Assembly (NCBI GenBank): GCA_905234655.1
Contig: CAJOJG010000012.1
Location: forward strand, 1-62,451
Direction of reading: 5' to 3'
From: an uncultured Bacteroidales bacterium
GTDB taxonomy: Bacteria; Bacteroidota; Bacteroidia; Bacteroidales; UBA3824
DNA: 62,451 bases
Of the stretch, positions 16,801-26,457 are shown one piece after another (the stretch's first letter is position 1; every line of letters starts with the position of its first letter). The notes beneath the pieces are model-generated. The model saw only the letters and a list, made by a program, of their open reading frames with translations. It did not search any database and was not told the DNA's origin. The translations under genes were made by a program, and so were the position numbers.

Positions 16801-17809
16801 ATTGTTCGTTTGTTAAATTGTTTATGTTTCGAGAGTTAAGGTCATAAATAATGGTTTGGGCGGCTATGTCGGGGCGTATCCCCTCTATCGCGGCTTTTGT
16901 CTTTTCGATTTGTTCAAAGTCGGCTTTGTATATCATAAGGTGGTCGCCGTAATTGATTTGGGTGATGCCGGAGCCAGGCTCGGGGCTGTTGGGTGTCAGT
17001 CGGTTAGCGATAGAAATGTATTCGTTGTCGGATATGCGGCGGTATTTTGAACTGTCGGCGGTGTCCTCGTTGTAGAGGATTGCGCGGAGGGCGAGGTTGT
17101 CGCTGTAGAGGAGGTTGTAGCTGAAGTCGGGATACGCCGCACACAGCGCAAGGTCGTAGTTCTTGATGTTTTTGATGTAAGGCAGGGCGTCGGAGTAGGA
17201 GAGGATGGGGTTTGTCCTGAGCGGCAACTGTGTGAGTGACGCTGTGTTATATACCATCAGCGTGCCATAGTCCACTGGCGGCGGCGCCATCCTCAACTGG
17301 TGCATGCGTATCGTGGCGGAAAGCCGTATGCCCTTTCCATGCAGGATTTCACGGAGTCGGGACAGGAAGTCGAAGTATTTTTGCTGGGAGCTCGATGTCC
17401 AGTCGCAGTCTATCTGTATTTCGTCAACGTCAACGATGTCGTTAGTCTCGCACATCTGCAACACTCTGTACGCCAACATTTTCGGCATCTTGTCAATGTT
17501 GAGGTTCATGCAGCTTTCGGTGATGAAGACGGTGGGAATTATTTTGAGGTTTGCGGTCGGGGCGTTTATTTTAATGGTTGCCACAGGCTGTGGCGTGGTG
17601 GAGTTTGTGGCAGGTACGACATCGAAAAACCTCATGTAAATCTTTTCGATTTTGTGGCGGGCGATGAAGCCATATTCCGCGCTGTCGGGCGACCACACGG
17701 TCTTCCACCAGTACACGGCGTTCGCCGGTGCGGGCAGTTCGCCACGCTGGGCGCATGATGCGGCGGCGAGGAGCATGACGGCAAGTATGGCGGTTAAGGC
17801 ATGTTTCAT
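16778..17809 (-). CDS. Lipoprotein with a DUF3142-like barrel domain
   Basis: The ATG at 17809 gives 343 residues; a start seven codons upstream (17830) is possible but less good. MKHALTAILAVMLLAAASC ends in a lipobox AASC with Cys19. The mature part has alternating strands and helices like a (beta/alpha) barrel: 'AVYWWKTVW', 'IEKIYMRFFDV', 'DVDEIQIDCDWTSSSQQKYFDFLSRLREIL', 'IRLSATIRMHQL'. The E-[IL]-Q-I-D-x-D pattern resembles DUF3142, which is related to glycoside hydrolases. Whether it is an enzyme is not known. The last 23 bases overlap the start of the TPR-like gene, so they form a translationally linked pair. Confidence 0.65.
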   Translation of the reverse strand: MKHALTAILAVMLLAAASCAQRGELPAPANAVYWWKTVWSPDSAEYGFIARHKIEKIYMRFFDVVPATNSTTPQPVATIKINAPTANLKIIPTVFITESCMNLNIDKMPKMLAYRVLQMCETNDIVDVDEIQIDCDWTSSSQQKYFDFLSRLREILHGKGIRLSATIRMHQLRMAPPPVDYGTLMVYNTASLTQLPLRTNPILSYSDALPYIKNIKNYDLALCAAYPDFSYNLLYSDNLALRAILYNEDTADSSKYRRISDNEYISIANRLTPNSPEPGSGITQINYGDHLMIYKADFEQIEKTKAAIEGIRPDIAAQTIIYDLNSRNINNLTNEQYEKILSH

Positions 17810-17892
17810 TTTTTGTTTTGCATATCGCAAAAGTAATGGTTTTATTTTAAACGAACAATCGCAAAACTATTTTTTTGTATCGCAATTTTGTG

Positions 17893-17900
17893 TAAATTTG
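17893..17900 (+). promoter_or_regulatory. -7 element before apt
   Basis: TAAATTTG matches TAnnTTTG exactly and lies 26 bases before the apt ATG. At the -33 position there is TTT instead of TTG. It would drive apt, thiC, the GH78 gene and the glycosyltransferase. Confidence 0.5.
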
Positions 17901-17926
17901 TACCGGACAATTATAATGGTAAAATC

Positions 17927-18454
17927 ATGTCGAAAAAAATAGAAGATTACATAATCACCATACCCGATTTCCCCGAACCAGGCATCATGTTCAGGGACGT
18001 AACGGGCGTGTTGGACAGTGGCGAGGGTTTGCAACTGTCGATTGACGAACTTTATAAACTCATTGTCGATGTGGACTTTGACGTAATAGCCGGGGCCGAG
18101 GCGCGTGGTTTCATTTTCGGAATGCCGCTCGCGTACAAGGCGTGCAAGCCATTTGTGCCGGTAAGGAAGAAGGGCAAACTCCCCCGCGAGACCTATTCGC
18201 AGACCTACAACCTCGAATATGGCACGGCGACGATAGAAATCCACAAGGACTCCATCAAGCCGGGGCAGCGCGTGGTGCTTGTCGACGACCTGATAGCCAC
18301 CGGCGGGACAATAGAGGCCGCCGCGCAGCTCATTGAAAAATGTGGCGGCAAGGTTGTGAAAATAATTTTCCTGATGGAACTCGAAGGCCTTGGCGGACGC
18401 AGGAAACTCTCGAAATACGACGTGGAGTCCGTGGTCAAGTATCCAGGAAAATAA
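17927..18454 (+). CDS. apt: Adenine phosphoribosyltransferase
   Basis: The ATG at 17927 gives 175 residues, the normal Apt length; a non-standard start 13 codons upstream would precede the -7 element. The PRPP-binding motif VVLVDDLIATGG spans 116-127. 'PGIMFRDVTGVL' near 18-29 and 'GAEARGFIFG' near 56-65 are Apt family signatures. The enzyme makes AMP from adenine and PRPP. It is the first gene of an apparent operon with thiC 29 bases downstream. ThiC uses the purine intermediate AIR, so pairing of purine salvage with thiamine synthesis makes metabolic sense. Confidence 0.95.
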   Translation: MSKKIEDYIITIPDFPEPGIMFRDVTGVLDSGEGLQLSIDELYKLIVDVDFDVIAGAEARGFIFGMPLAYKACKPFVPVRKKGKLPRETYSQTYNLEYGTATIEIHKDSIKPGQRVVLVDDLIATGGTIEAAAQLIEKCGGKVVKIIFLMELEGLGGRRKLSKYDVESVVKYPGK

Positions 18455-18483
18455 CAGTCATCTTTGAACAAACAGAATCATAA

Positions 18484-20178
<1,695 letters not shown>

Positions 20179-22371
20179 ATGGAAATTCGTGCGTTGTCTA
20201 TCGTGATGTTTTTACTGTCATTTTCGACGGTAAACTGTAGTAATGACTTCTATGTCTATAATCTCGCCACTGACATGATACGCGAGACCGATGTCGTTTT
20301 TGATGGCGGGTTCAGGACAAAAATGTCGATAGAGGAATATCTCGAACAGGACAACGACATGCTCCGTATTGCCGAAATCCACAGCCGCAACCCTCGGTTT
20401 TCGTGGATGATAGCCAGCAGCAAGAACAACACCTACCAGCGCAAGTACCGCATCCTCGTCGCGTCGTCAAAGTCACTGATTGACAGTGAGCAAGGCGACT
20501 TGTGGGATTCGGGGCTTGTGGAGGATTCGTCGTCTGTGGCAGTGAAGTACGATGGCGCGCCGCTCAATCCCTCGACGCTGTACTATTGGAAGGTGATGGT
20601 CGTAGACAGCCACGGGCGGAAGTCCGATTTCTCGCCTGCAAAGGCCTTTGTGACAGCCATCGACTTCGACAACTACACTTCGGTGCTGCCGATTGAGAAG
20701 GAGGCGCAGCAGCCTGAACGCCTTGTGTCCAAAGGCTCGACGGTGTTGGCTGATTTTGGCAAGGACGCATTTTCGCAGTTTTCAATAAGGCTTAACTCGC
20801 TCGTCGGCTGTGACACTGTCGTGGTGCATTTGGGCGAGGATCTCGACAGCCTCGGCATGGTCAACAAGGAGCCGAAAGGCACGATTCGTTATCGGAAGAT
20901 TAACATTCCGTTGTCCAAGGGCTATGTGAAGTACACCACCGTGATAGAGCCGGACGCAATGAACACCGACCCAAATGCCGGTTGGGGCGGAATGCCGGTG
21001 CTGATGCCGGGCTATATCGGCGAGGTCTTGCCGTTCAGGTATGCCCAGATTGATAATTATGACGGCATCGCGCGTTATAACAACATCACTCGCAGCATTA
21101 CGTTCTACCCCATGGGCGAGACTGGCACTTTCACGTCGAGCGACACAATCCTCAACCAAGTATGGGAGTTGTGCAAATATTCCATGAAGGCGACTTCATT
21201 CGGCGGATTGTTTGTGGACGGCGACCGTGAGAGGGTAACATACGAGGGCGACGTATATATCAACCAACTTTCATATTATGCCGTAAGCGACCAGTATTCG
21301 ATAGCCCGCGCCTCGCTCGAAAGGCTTATGTTCCATTCGACATGGCCGACGGAGTGGTTCTTGCAGACTTTGGAAATCGCGTACAACGACTATCTCTATA
21401 CCGGCGACATTTCATTCTTGGAACGGTATTATGAACAGTTGAAGCTCCGGACATTCAGGACGTTGCATGACGATGAGGACAATCTGTTGCATTCCGGCAA
21501 GGAAATCAGCGACGAGTACCTTCTACTAGGGCTCCACACGCCGTTCAATCCGATTCGCGACATTGTGGACTGGCCGCAAGGCGAGCGTGACCATTATGTT
21601 TTTGGCGAATGTAACACGTCCGTCCAGGCGTATTATTACAAAGCGTTGGACGTGTTCTCGAAGATTGCCGCCGCGTTGGGCAATCATTATGACGCGCGGC
21701 AGTTCAGCCGTCTCGCCTCGCTTAACCGTGAGGCTATCAACCGCAGGTTTGTCAACTTGGACGGATTGTATGTGGATTCTGAAATGTCCCAACATTCGTC
21801 GCTCCATGCAAATATGTACCCGGTCGCGATGGGCGTGGCGGACAAGGCGAACTATCAGAAAATCCTCAAACTCCTGAAACAGTGCGGCATGGCGTGTTCT
21901 GTGTACGGGGCGCAATTCATGCTCGATGCTGTCTATGAGTGCGGCGACCCGGACTATGCGCTCGACCTCATGACCGACACGACAAACCGCTCGTGGTACG
22001 ACATGATAAGGCGCGGCTCTACAATAACCATGGAGGCTTGGGGCGAGCAGTTCAAGAAAAATCTCGACTGGAACCATGCTTGGGGCGCGGCTCCGGGCAA
22101 CATAATTGCACGTCGGCTGATGGGCATTACGCCGCTTGAACCCGGATTCTCAAAAGTGAGCATCAAGCCTCGCGTCGGTCGTCTTTCATACGCCTTGATC
22201 CAGCAACCTACGCCACGCGGCATGATTAAGATGGACATTAACAATGAGGGCGGTAAGGCTAAGGTCACTGTCGAGATACCGCCAAACATGACAGCAGAAA
22301 TCGACCTGCCCGGCGTTGCCAAAAACGAGGTCGTCGGCTCCGGAAAGTGGACTTTTTATTATAAACGTTAA
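20179..22371 (+). CDS. Secreted alpha-L-rhamnosidase (GH78)
   Basis: 730 residues. The ATG follows the thiC stop without any gap. The N-terminus (MEIRALSIVMFLLSFSTVNC) is an export signal; the Cys at 20 has a weak lipobox (TVNC), so lipidation is uncertain. 'NPRFSWMIAS … YRILVASS … DLWDSGLV … LNPSTLYYWKVMVVDSHG' is the N-terminal fibronectin-like domain of rhamnosidases. The catalytic (alpha/alpha)6 barrel has 'FVDGDRERVTYEGD' around 345-360 (equivalent to the D-G-x-x-R-E-R motif with the general acid), 'DIVDWPQGERD' and 'MEAWGEQFKKNLDWNHAWGAAPGNII'. It should release alpha-L-rhamnose from glycans. A glycosyltransferase gene follows at 21 bases. Confidence 0.9.
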   Translation: MEIRALSIVMFLLSFSTVNCSNDFYVYNLATDMIRETDVVFDGGFRTKMSIEEYLEQDNDMLRIAEIHSRNPRFSWMIASSKNNTYQRKYRILVASSKSLIDSEQGDLWDSGLVEDSSSVAVKYDGAPLNPSTLYYWKVMVVDSHGRKSDFSPAKAFVTAIDFDNYTSVLPIEKEAQQPERLVSKGSTVLADFGKDAFSQFSIRLNSLVGCDTVVVHLGEDLDSLGMVNKEPKGTIRYRKINIPLSKGYVKYTTVIEPDAMNTDPNAGWGGMPVLMPGYIGEVLPFRYAQIDNYDGIARYNNITRSITFYPMGETGTFTSSDTILNQVWELCKYSMKATSFGGLFVDGDRERVTYEGDVYINQLSYYAVSDQYSIARASLERLMFHSTWPTEWFLQTLEIAYNDYLYTGDISFLERYYEQLKLRTFRTLHDDEDNLLHSGKEISDEYLLLGLHTPFNPIRDIVDWPQGERDHYVFGECNTSVQAYYYKALDVFSKIAAALGNHYDARQFSRLASLNREAINRRFVNLDGLYVDSEMSQHSSLHANMYPVAMGVADKANYQKILKLLKQCGMACSVYGAQFMLDAVYECGDPDYALDLMTDTTNRSWYDMIRRGSTITMEAWGEQFKKNLDWNHAWGAAPGNIIARRLMGITPLEPGFSKVSIKPRVGRLSYALIQQPTPRGMIKMDINNEGGKAKVTVEIPPNMTAEIDLPGVAKNEVVGSGKWTFYYKR

Positions 22372-22392
22372 CTCTTCAAACCCGCCGCCGTC

Positions 22393-23250
22393 ATGCCAAC
22401 TGCCTTTGTTATACTGCATTATCGGACATTGGACGTTACTGTGGAATGTCTTGCGCACCTTCTTAAGGTCGCCGAGGGATGCCCGATTGTTGTCGTTGAC
22501 AATGGCTCGGGCGACGGCAGCGGCGCGAAAATCCTCGAAATGTACGGCGGCAAGGGTGTCCACGTGGTCTCGAATGACGCTAACCTCGGTTTCGCAAAGG
22601 GCAACAATGCCGGTTTTAGGTATGTCAAGGACAATTTTAACGTCGATTGTGTCGTGGTGATGAATAACGATGTCATCATCGACCAGCCGGATTTCTGCAC
22701 GATTGTCGTGTCGTACATGAAGGACAATGGGGTTGATGTTTGTGGCCCTGACATAACCACGCCCGACGGCCGCCATCAAAATCCGCTTTTGCTAAATGCA
22801 CCGTCAACGCCCCGGCTTTTGAAACAGCTGGCGATTGACGCCGCAAGGCTCGTGATGCTTAAACTGCGCATCATGGAAAAGCGTATCCTCTCCACGTACA
22901 CCGCCGTCAGCAAATCGTTCCACCGCGAGGATAGTAATGTCAGAGATATTGACGATTGTGTCCTTCATGGTTCGTGCGTGATATATTCAAGTGATTATTT
23001 AAGTAAGGAGTCATTTGCCTTTGTGCCAGTGACATTTCTCTATGGCGAGGAACTTTTGTCATACGATTATTGTAAGACCCATGGTTATAAAACCGGCGTC
23101 TGTGCCGCTGCAAAAGTCCTCCACCTCGGCGGCGTGACGACGACCATGAAAGGCTCATTGTCGCGTGAAAAGCAGATTTTCGTCACGACCCAAATGCTGA
23201 AGTCAAAGTGGCAGGCGGTGAAGTTGAGGTTTTTCCCGTTTAAAGGTTAG
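22393..23250 (+). CDS. Family 2 glycosyltransferase
   Basis: 285 residues, GT-A fold. The N-terminus has 'FVILHYRTLDVTVECLAHL' and 'IVVVDNGSGDGSG' (about 32-45). 'SNDANLGFAKGNNAGF' near 63-78 and the DxD-like metal motif MNNDVII near 95-101 follow. The pattern VVDNGS…NxGFAxGNNxG is that of rhamnosyl- and other cell-envelope glycosyltransferases. The last 60 residues hold 'FLYGEELLSYDYCKTHGYKT', a common part of this subgroup. The acceptor and donor are unknown. It is the last gene of the apt-thiC-GH78 operon, 21 bases after the rhamnosidase, and is followed by gene relics. Confidence 0.9.
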   Translation: MPTAFVILHYRTLDVTVECLAHLLKVAEGCPIVVVDNGSGDGSGAKILEMYGGKGVHVVSNDANLGFAKGNNAGFRYVKDNFNVDCVVVMNNDVIIDQPDFCTIVVSYMKDNGVDVCGPDITTPDGRHQNPLLLNAPSTPRLLKQLAIDAARLVMLKLRIMEKRILSTYTAVSKSFHREDSNVRDIDDCVLHGSCVIYSSDYLSKESFAFVPVTFLYGEELLSYDYCKTHGYKTGVCAAAKVLHLGGVTTTMKGSLSREKQIFVTTQMLKSKWQAVKLRFFPFKG

Positions 23251-23371
23251 GCACTTCGCTCATTCTGTGCTGCTTATCTTTTTTATTTGTTCTTCGAAGT
23301 TGTCACGGTCGATGGCCTTGCTCTCTCTTTCATCTGCTCGTCATTGGCGACCCGCGCCAATTCTTCAAACC

Positions 23372-23584
23372 GGATACGCCGGCACGACTGGCGCGGAGGT
23401 CGTGCCGTTCGAGACTAACGGCATCGATGCGAGCAATTCTGTATTGAGCCGCGACTGGAGCCGCTACCTCGCCGACATTGAGCAGGCCAATGTGCTTATC
23501 AACGGCCTCGATGACCTCAAGTCCCAGGCCTTGGTCTCGGACGCGGAGTGCCGCCAGTGGCAGGCTGACGACTTCACGGCCGAG
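23372..23584 (+). pseudogene. Relic of a SusD-like outer-membrane glycan-binding lipoprotein
   Basis: The frame reads 'TTGAEVVPFETNG … RDWSRYLADIEQANVLINGL … SDAECRQWQAD', which fits the N-terminal helical part of SusD-like proteins (W-x-x-x-Y-x-x-I-x-x-A-N-x-x-I, then E-x-x-Q-x-x-A-x-A). Only about 70 residues remain, without signal peptide or C-terminal domain. The frame then changes into a GH3 relic. On the minus strand, 23260-23370 holds further protein-like reading in two frames (…RFEELARVANDEQMKE, then …RDNFEEQIKKISST before a stop), perhaps the tail of another dead gene. This is the debris of a polysaccharide-utilisation locus. Confidence 0.5.
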
Positions 23585-23984
23585 GGCGACGATGTGCGGT
23601 TTAATGAGACCGCGATGGTGGCGCGTGGGCGATAATGGGCGCGTATAACCTCTATAAGAACCATCATGACTGCCATAACGACATCATGCTCAACCAGATA
23701 CTGAAGCGAGACTGGAAGTTTGACGGGGTTGTCATAAGTGATTGGGGCGGTTGTCACGACACGGAGGAGTCCGTCACAAACGGCTTGGACGTGGAGTTCG
23801 GCTCGTGGACGGACGGTCTGACGATGGGCGCGACTAACGCATACGACAATTACTACCTTGCCGATGCCTATAAACGCCTTATGACGAAGCGTCACACTCA
23901 TGGATTGTCGAAAGGGGCAAGTTCGCTGCCATCGTCGGGAACTCCTCCGCCGCGTCGGGCAGTGTCAGGTTCACGTTGAAGTAG
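23585..23984 (+). pseudogene. Relic of a GH3 beta-glucosidase
   Basis: Three pieces in different frames add up to parts of a GH3 enzyme. First, 'FNETAMVARG' leads into 'MGAYNLYKNHHDCHNDIML' and 'WKFDGVVISDWGGCHDTEE' (23635-23880). The last carries the SDW motif of the GH3 nucleophile Asp. After a break near 23890, the frame at 23895-23984 reads 'HSWIVERGKFAAIVGNSS … FTLK' and stops, which is the end of a GH3 C-terminal fibronectin-like domain. Several hundred residues between are missing. Together with the SusD relic it marks a lost glycan locus next to the rhamnosidase operon. Confidence 0.65.
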
Positions 23985-23998
23985 CGTGGCGGTCGGTC

Positions 23999-24913
23999 TT
24001 ACTTGCCGCTCATCTTGAACAGGAACTCTTTTTCCTCCTTCGTCAGGGATTCGTAGCCGGACTGTGAGATTTTGTCGAGGATTTCGTCCATGCGGCGTTG
24101 TTTGGCGGCCTTCTGCTGGTTGTATTCGGCATCGGTCATGTCACGTGCGGATTTTTGGGCGTTTGGATTCCCGTAGACAACGCGCATCTTTGTTTTCTTG
24201 GTTTTTGTGGACGGGACCAGTGGCCACAGTGTCACAATCTTGTCGATGAGCCTGTTGAAACCGTTCGTGATGTCTGTGCCTTTTCTGTACTGGAGGGCGA
24301 AGATTGCGCCGAAGATTGCGCCGCCGAGGTGTGCAAGGTGTCCGCCTGCGTTGCTGCCGGTGATTTGGAAAAGGTCGTAGCCGACGTAGAGGATGCCGAG
24401 CCACTTTAGTGTCATGGGTATTATTCCAAAAATGCGGATTTCCATGTTTGGCTGCGTGACGCATATAGCGATGACGATTGCCGTTACAGCCCCCGACGCG
24501 CCGACGCATGTCGCAAGCGCGGACACTTGGCTGAATACCGGGAATATGTTGTACGACAGGAAGTACAACGCCGCGCCGCTCAGCCCGCCGAGGATATACA
24601 CGCCGAACATTTGTTTGCCGTTAAAGGTCATCAGGAATATCTGCCCCATGAAGTACAGCCACAGCATGTTGCCGAGGATGTGCCAGAAGTCGAAGTGCGT
24701 GAACATATACGTAATCGGCGTCCAAATCCTGAACAGTAGACGTTGTGGCGCGGCTGGCATGGCAAGGTAGTCGTTGGCGTAAAATTCCGCCGCTCCCATC
24801 GCCCCAAATAGGTACGTCAATATCCCCGCGATGCTTATCAACAGATAGACCGCTATGTTGATGCCCAAAAGTTTGTTGAGCATAGATTGCTTGAAGAAGT
24901 TTTGTATATCCAT
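23999..24913 (-). CDS. Rhomboid family intramembrane serine protease (copy 1)
   Basis: The ATG at 24913 gives 304 residues; the longer frame starts upstream of the promoter. Six membrane helices, with 'FTHFDFWHILGNMLWLYFMG' in loop 1/helix 2, the catalytic Ser140 in GASGA and His195 in HLAHLGG, as in rhomboids. A cytoplasmic tail of about 90 basic, charged residues follows ('MTDAEYNQQKAAKQRRMDEIL … SLTKEEKEFLFKMSGK'), a form common in Bacteroidales. The second rhomboid lies 1.5 kb away on the same strand. In related genomes the two are usually adjacent behind mutL; here an ATPase relic and a small secreted-protein gene separate them. Confidence 0.92.
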   Translation of the reverse strand: MDIQNFFKQSMLNKLLGINIAVYLLISIAGILTYLFGAMGAAEFYANDYLAMPAAPQRLLFRIWTPITYMFTHFDFWHILGNMLWLYFMGQIFLMTFNGKQMFGVYILGGLSGAALYFLSYNIFPVFSQVSALATCVGASGAVTAIVIAICVTQPNMEIRIFGIIPMTLKWLGILYVGYDLFQITGSNAGGHLAHLGGAIFGAIFALQYRKGTDITNGFNRLIDKIVTLWPLVPSTKTKKTKMRVVYGNPNAQKSARDMTDAEYNQQKAAKQRRMDEILDKISQSGYESLTKEEKEFLFKMSGK

Positions 24914-24940
24914 GTCGATTCCGATTTTTTTATTGGTTCG

Positions 24941-24972
24941 CAAATTTACAAACTCTTTTTCTATGCTCCAAA
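24941..24972 (-). promoter_or_regulatory. Promoter of rhomboid copy 1
   Basis: On the minus strand TTTG (24972-24969) is followed after 20 bases by TAAATTTG (24948-24941), a perfect Bacteroidetes promoter 28 bases before the ATG. It shows that this rhomboid has its own transcript. Confidence 0.7.
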
Positions 24973-25018
24973 TTTTTCAAATTTTTTAAAATATGCGGGC
25001 TTTTTGTCCAATTTGTGT

Positions 25019-25369
25019 TTATTTTGGTGAGATTTTGGACGATAAGGCCTCAATCTTCAGACTTCCCGCCACGAGGTTGATTTTCGCGCAGACTAAAACC
25101 GAAGGCGTAGAGTTTGAAATATAAATGTAATGTGCTGAATTGGCGGGGATTAGGGATACGAACTTTTCGTCAACTTTAAAAAGAAAATCCGCAATGCCGC
25201 ACGACCTGCCTGTCGCCGAGATTTTTATATAATCTTGATTGTCAGTGATCTTGACGCTGATGTCGGCGCATTTCACAACCGAATAACTCACGGTATAGCC
25301 CAATTCCAAGTTTTGGGCCGCCGCCAAGTCCACGACAATCATCAACGTCAACAGCAAAAACGTCTTCAT
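25019..25369 (-). CDS. Small secreted protein of unknown function
   Basis: The ATG at 25369 gives 116 residues; the frame extends upstream but there it lies antisense to an ATPase relic and is not protein-like. MKTFLLLTLMIVVDLAAAQ is a signal peptide cleaved after AAA. The mature part of about 97 residues looks beta-rich ('LGYTVSYSVVKCADISVKITDNQDYIKISATG', 'KFVSLIPANSAHYIYIS') with three cysteines. I do not recognise it. It is flanked by its rhomboid neighbours on the same strand but probably came with the inserted DNA. Confidence 0.5.
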   Translation of the reverse strand: MKTFLLLTLMIVVDLAAAQNLELGYTVSYSVVKCADISVKITDNQDYIKISATGRSCGIADFLFKVDEKFVSLIPANSAHYIYISNSTPSVLVCAKINLVAGSLKIEALSSKISPK

Positions 25370-25390
25370 ACACAAAAAAGAGCCGTATTT

Positions 25391-25639
25391 AAGTGGTTGA
25401 ATGATTCTTTCATAGAATTGCTGAGGATGTTGCGCAACAAGTATCTCAACCGCAAAAAAACGCCCACATTCCAATCCGTAATCCTCGCCGGTGTCTATGA
25501 CATCAAGAATCTGAAACTCAAAGTCCGCCCCGACAGCGACCACCAATACAATTCGCCGTGGAACATCGCCGAGCGGTTTGATGAAAAAATGTCGTTTTCT
25601 GCACAAAGATTGTGGAAGTTGTGGTGTAATCATTCATAA
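25391..25639 (+). pseudogene. Internal fragment of an AAA-ATPase/PD-(D/E)XK gene
   Basis: The reading 'LLRMLRNKYLNRKK … SVILAGVYDIKNLKLKVRP … HQYNSPWNIAERFDEKMSF' matches the middle of the intact ATPase at 2.2-3.8 kb (LGMLRNMYI … SVILAGVYDVKNLKLKILP … HQFNSPWNVAADYD). The part with the P-loop and the nuclease domain are both missing. The last codons (…QRLWKLWCNHS) no longer match. It is on the + strand between two minus-strand genes and overlaps the end of the second rhomboid gene by 10 bases. Confidence 0.75.
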
Positions 25640-26436
25640 TAATCCATCGGTGGCCGTCTCTGCCACATCAGCAATATCAAGAATCCAACCAACATTCCGC
25701 CTAAGTGGGCGAAGTGGGCTATGTTGTCGCCGGTGAAGTTGTTGACGCCGAAGAAGAGTTCCGCAACGCCGTAGAGCAGGACGAAATATTTTGCGGGGAT
25801 GCCGATGGGGATAAAGATTATTTGGAGTTTGAGGTTCGGGAACATCATGCCAAACGCCAGCAAAAGTCCAAACACTGCGCCCGACGCGCCAACGATAGGC
25901 ACGTTAAAACTCCGCGCCTTTATCTGCTCAATGCTTTGCTCAATGCCGTCGACAACCTGCTCGTCTGTGTAAAATCCAGTGCGCCAGCGGTCTGCAATTT
26001 CAGCGACTGCAGCATCGTTAAAAAAGTCGGTCGTGCCGCTCAGCGCAACGAGCGCGTCGGGCGACGGGTTGGCGTAATATTCTTGCAGCGCGTCCATGAA
26101 CGGTGTGAGCTGGTAGTGCGTCACAATCATGTTGACAATGCCCGCGCCTACGCCAGTCACCAGGTAATAGAATGTGAAACGCTTCGTACCCCACACGCTT
26201 TCTATCATGCTGCCGAATTGTACGAGAGCAAACATGTTAAAAAACAGGTGCATGAATCCGGCGTGGACAAACATGTACGTCAAAAACTGCATCGGCTTGA
26301 AGTACTGGGACTTTATGTAGTATAGCGCGAGGGCGTTGTCTATGTTGAATCCTATGTATTCTGCCAATGCCGTCAGTATGAAGACTGCGATGTTGGCTAA
26401 GAGGATTACTTTTACTCCATTTGTAAGTTGTGGCAT
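25630..26436 (-). CDS. Rhomboid family intramembrane serine protease (copy 2)
   Basis: 268 residues. Helix 1 at about 9-27; 'YMFVHAGFMHLFFNMFAL' (54-71) is the loop 1/helix 2 motif; catalytic Ser185 is in GASGA and His244 in HFAHLGG. Between helices 3 and 4 there is a hydrophilic insert of some 70 residues (about 108-178, rich in D, E, A and Q) absent from minimal rhomboids. It follows mutL with a 21-base gap on the same strand and probably belongs to the transcript of mutL and the upstream 112-residue gene. Substrates are unknown. Confidence 0.92.
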   Translation of the reverse strand: MPQLTNGVKVILLANIAVFILTALAEYIGFNIDNALALYYIKSQYFKPMQFLTYMFVHAGFMHLFFNMFALVQFGSMIESVWGTKRFTFYYLVTGVGAGIVNMIVTHYQLTPFMDALQEYYANPSPDALVALSGTTDFFNDAAVAEIADRWRTGFYTDEQVVDGIEQSIEQIKARSFNVPIVGASGAVFGLLLAFGMMFPNLKLQIIFIPIGIPAKYFVLLYGVAELFFGVNNFTGDNIAHFAHLGGMLVGFLILLMWQRRPPMDYYE

Positions 26437-26457
26437 GTCTTGTAATAAAATCGTTTG

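Noticed and set aside
18455..18483. TPP riboswitch before thiC
   Set aside because: The gap is only 29 bases and shows no THI-box sequence; the leader before apt is also too short.
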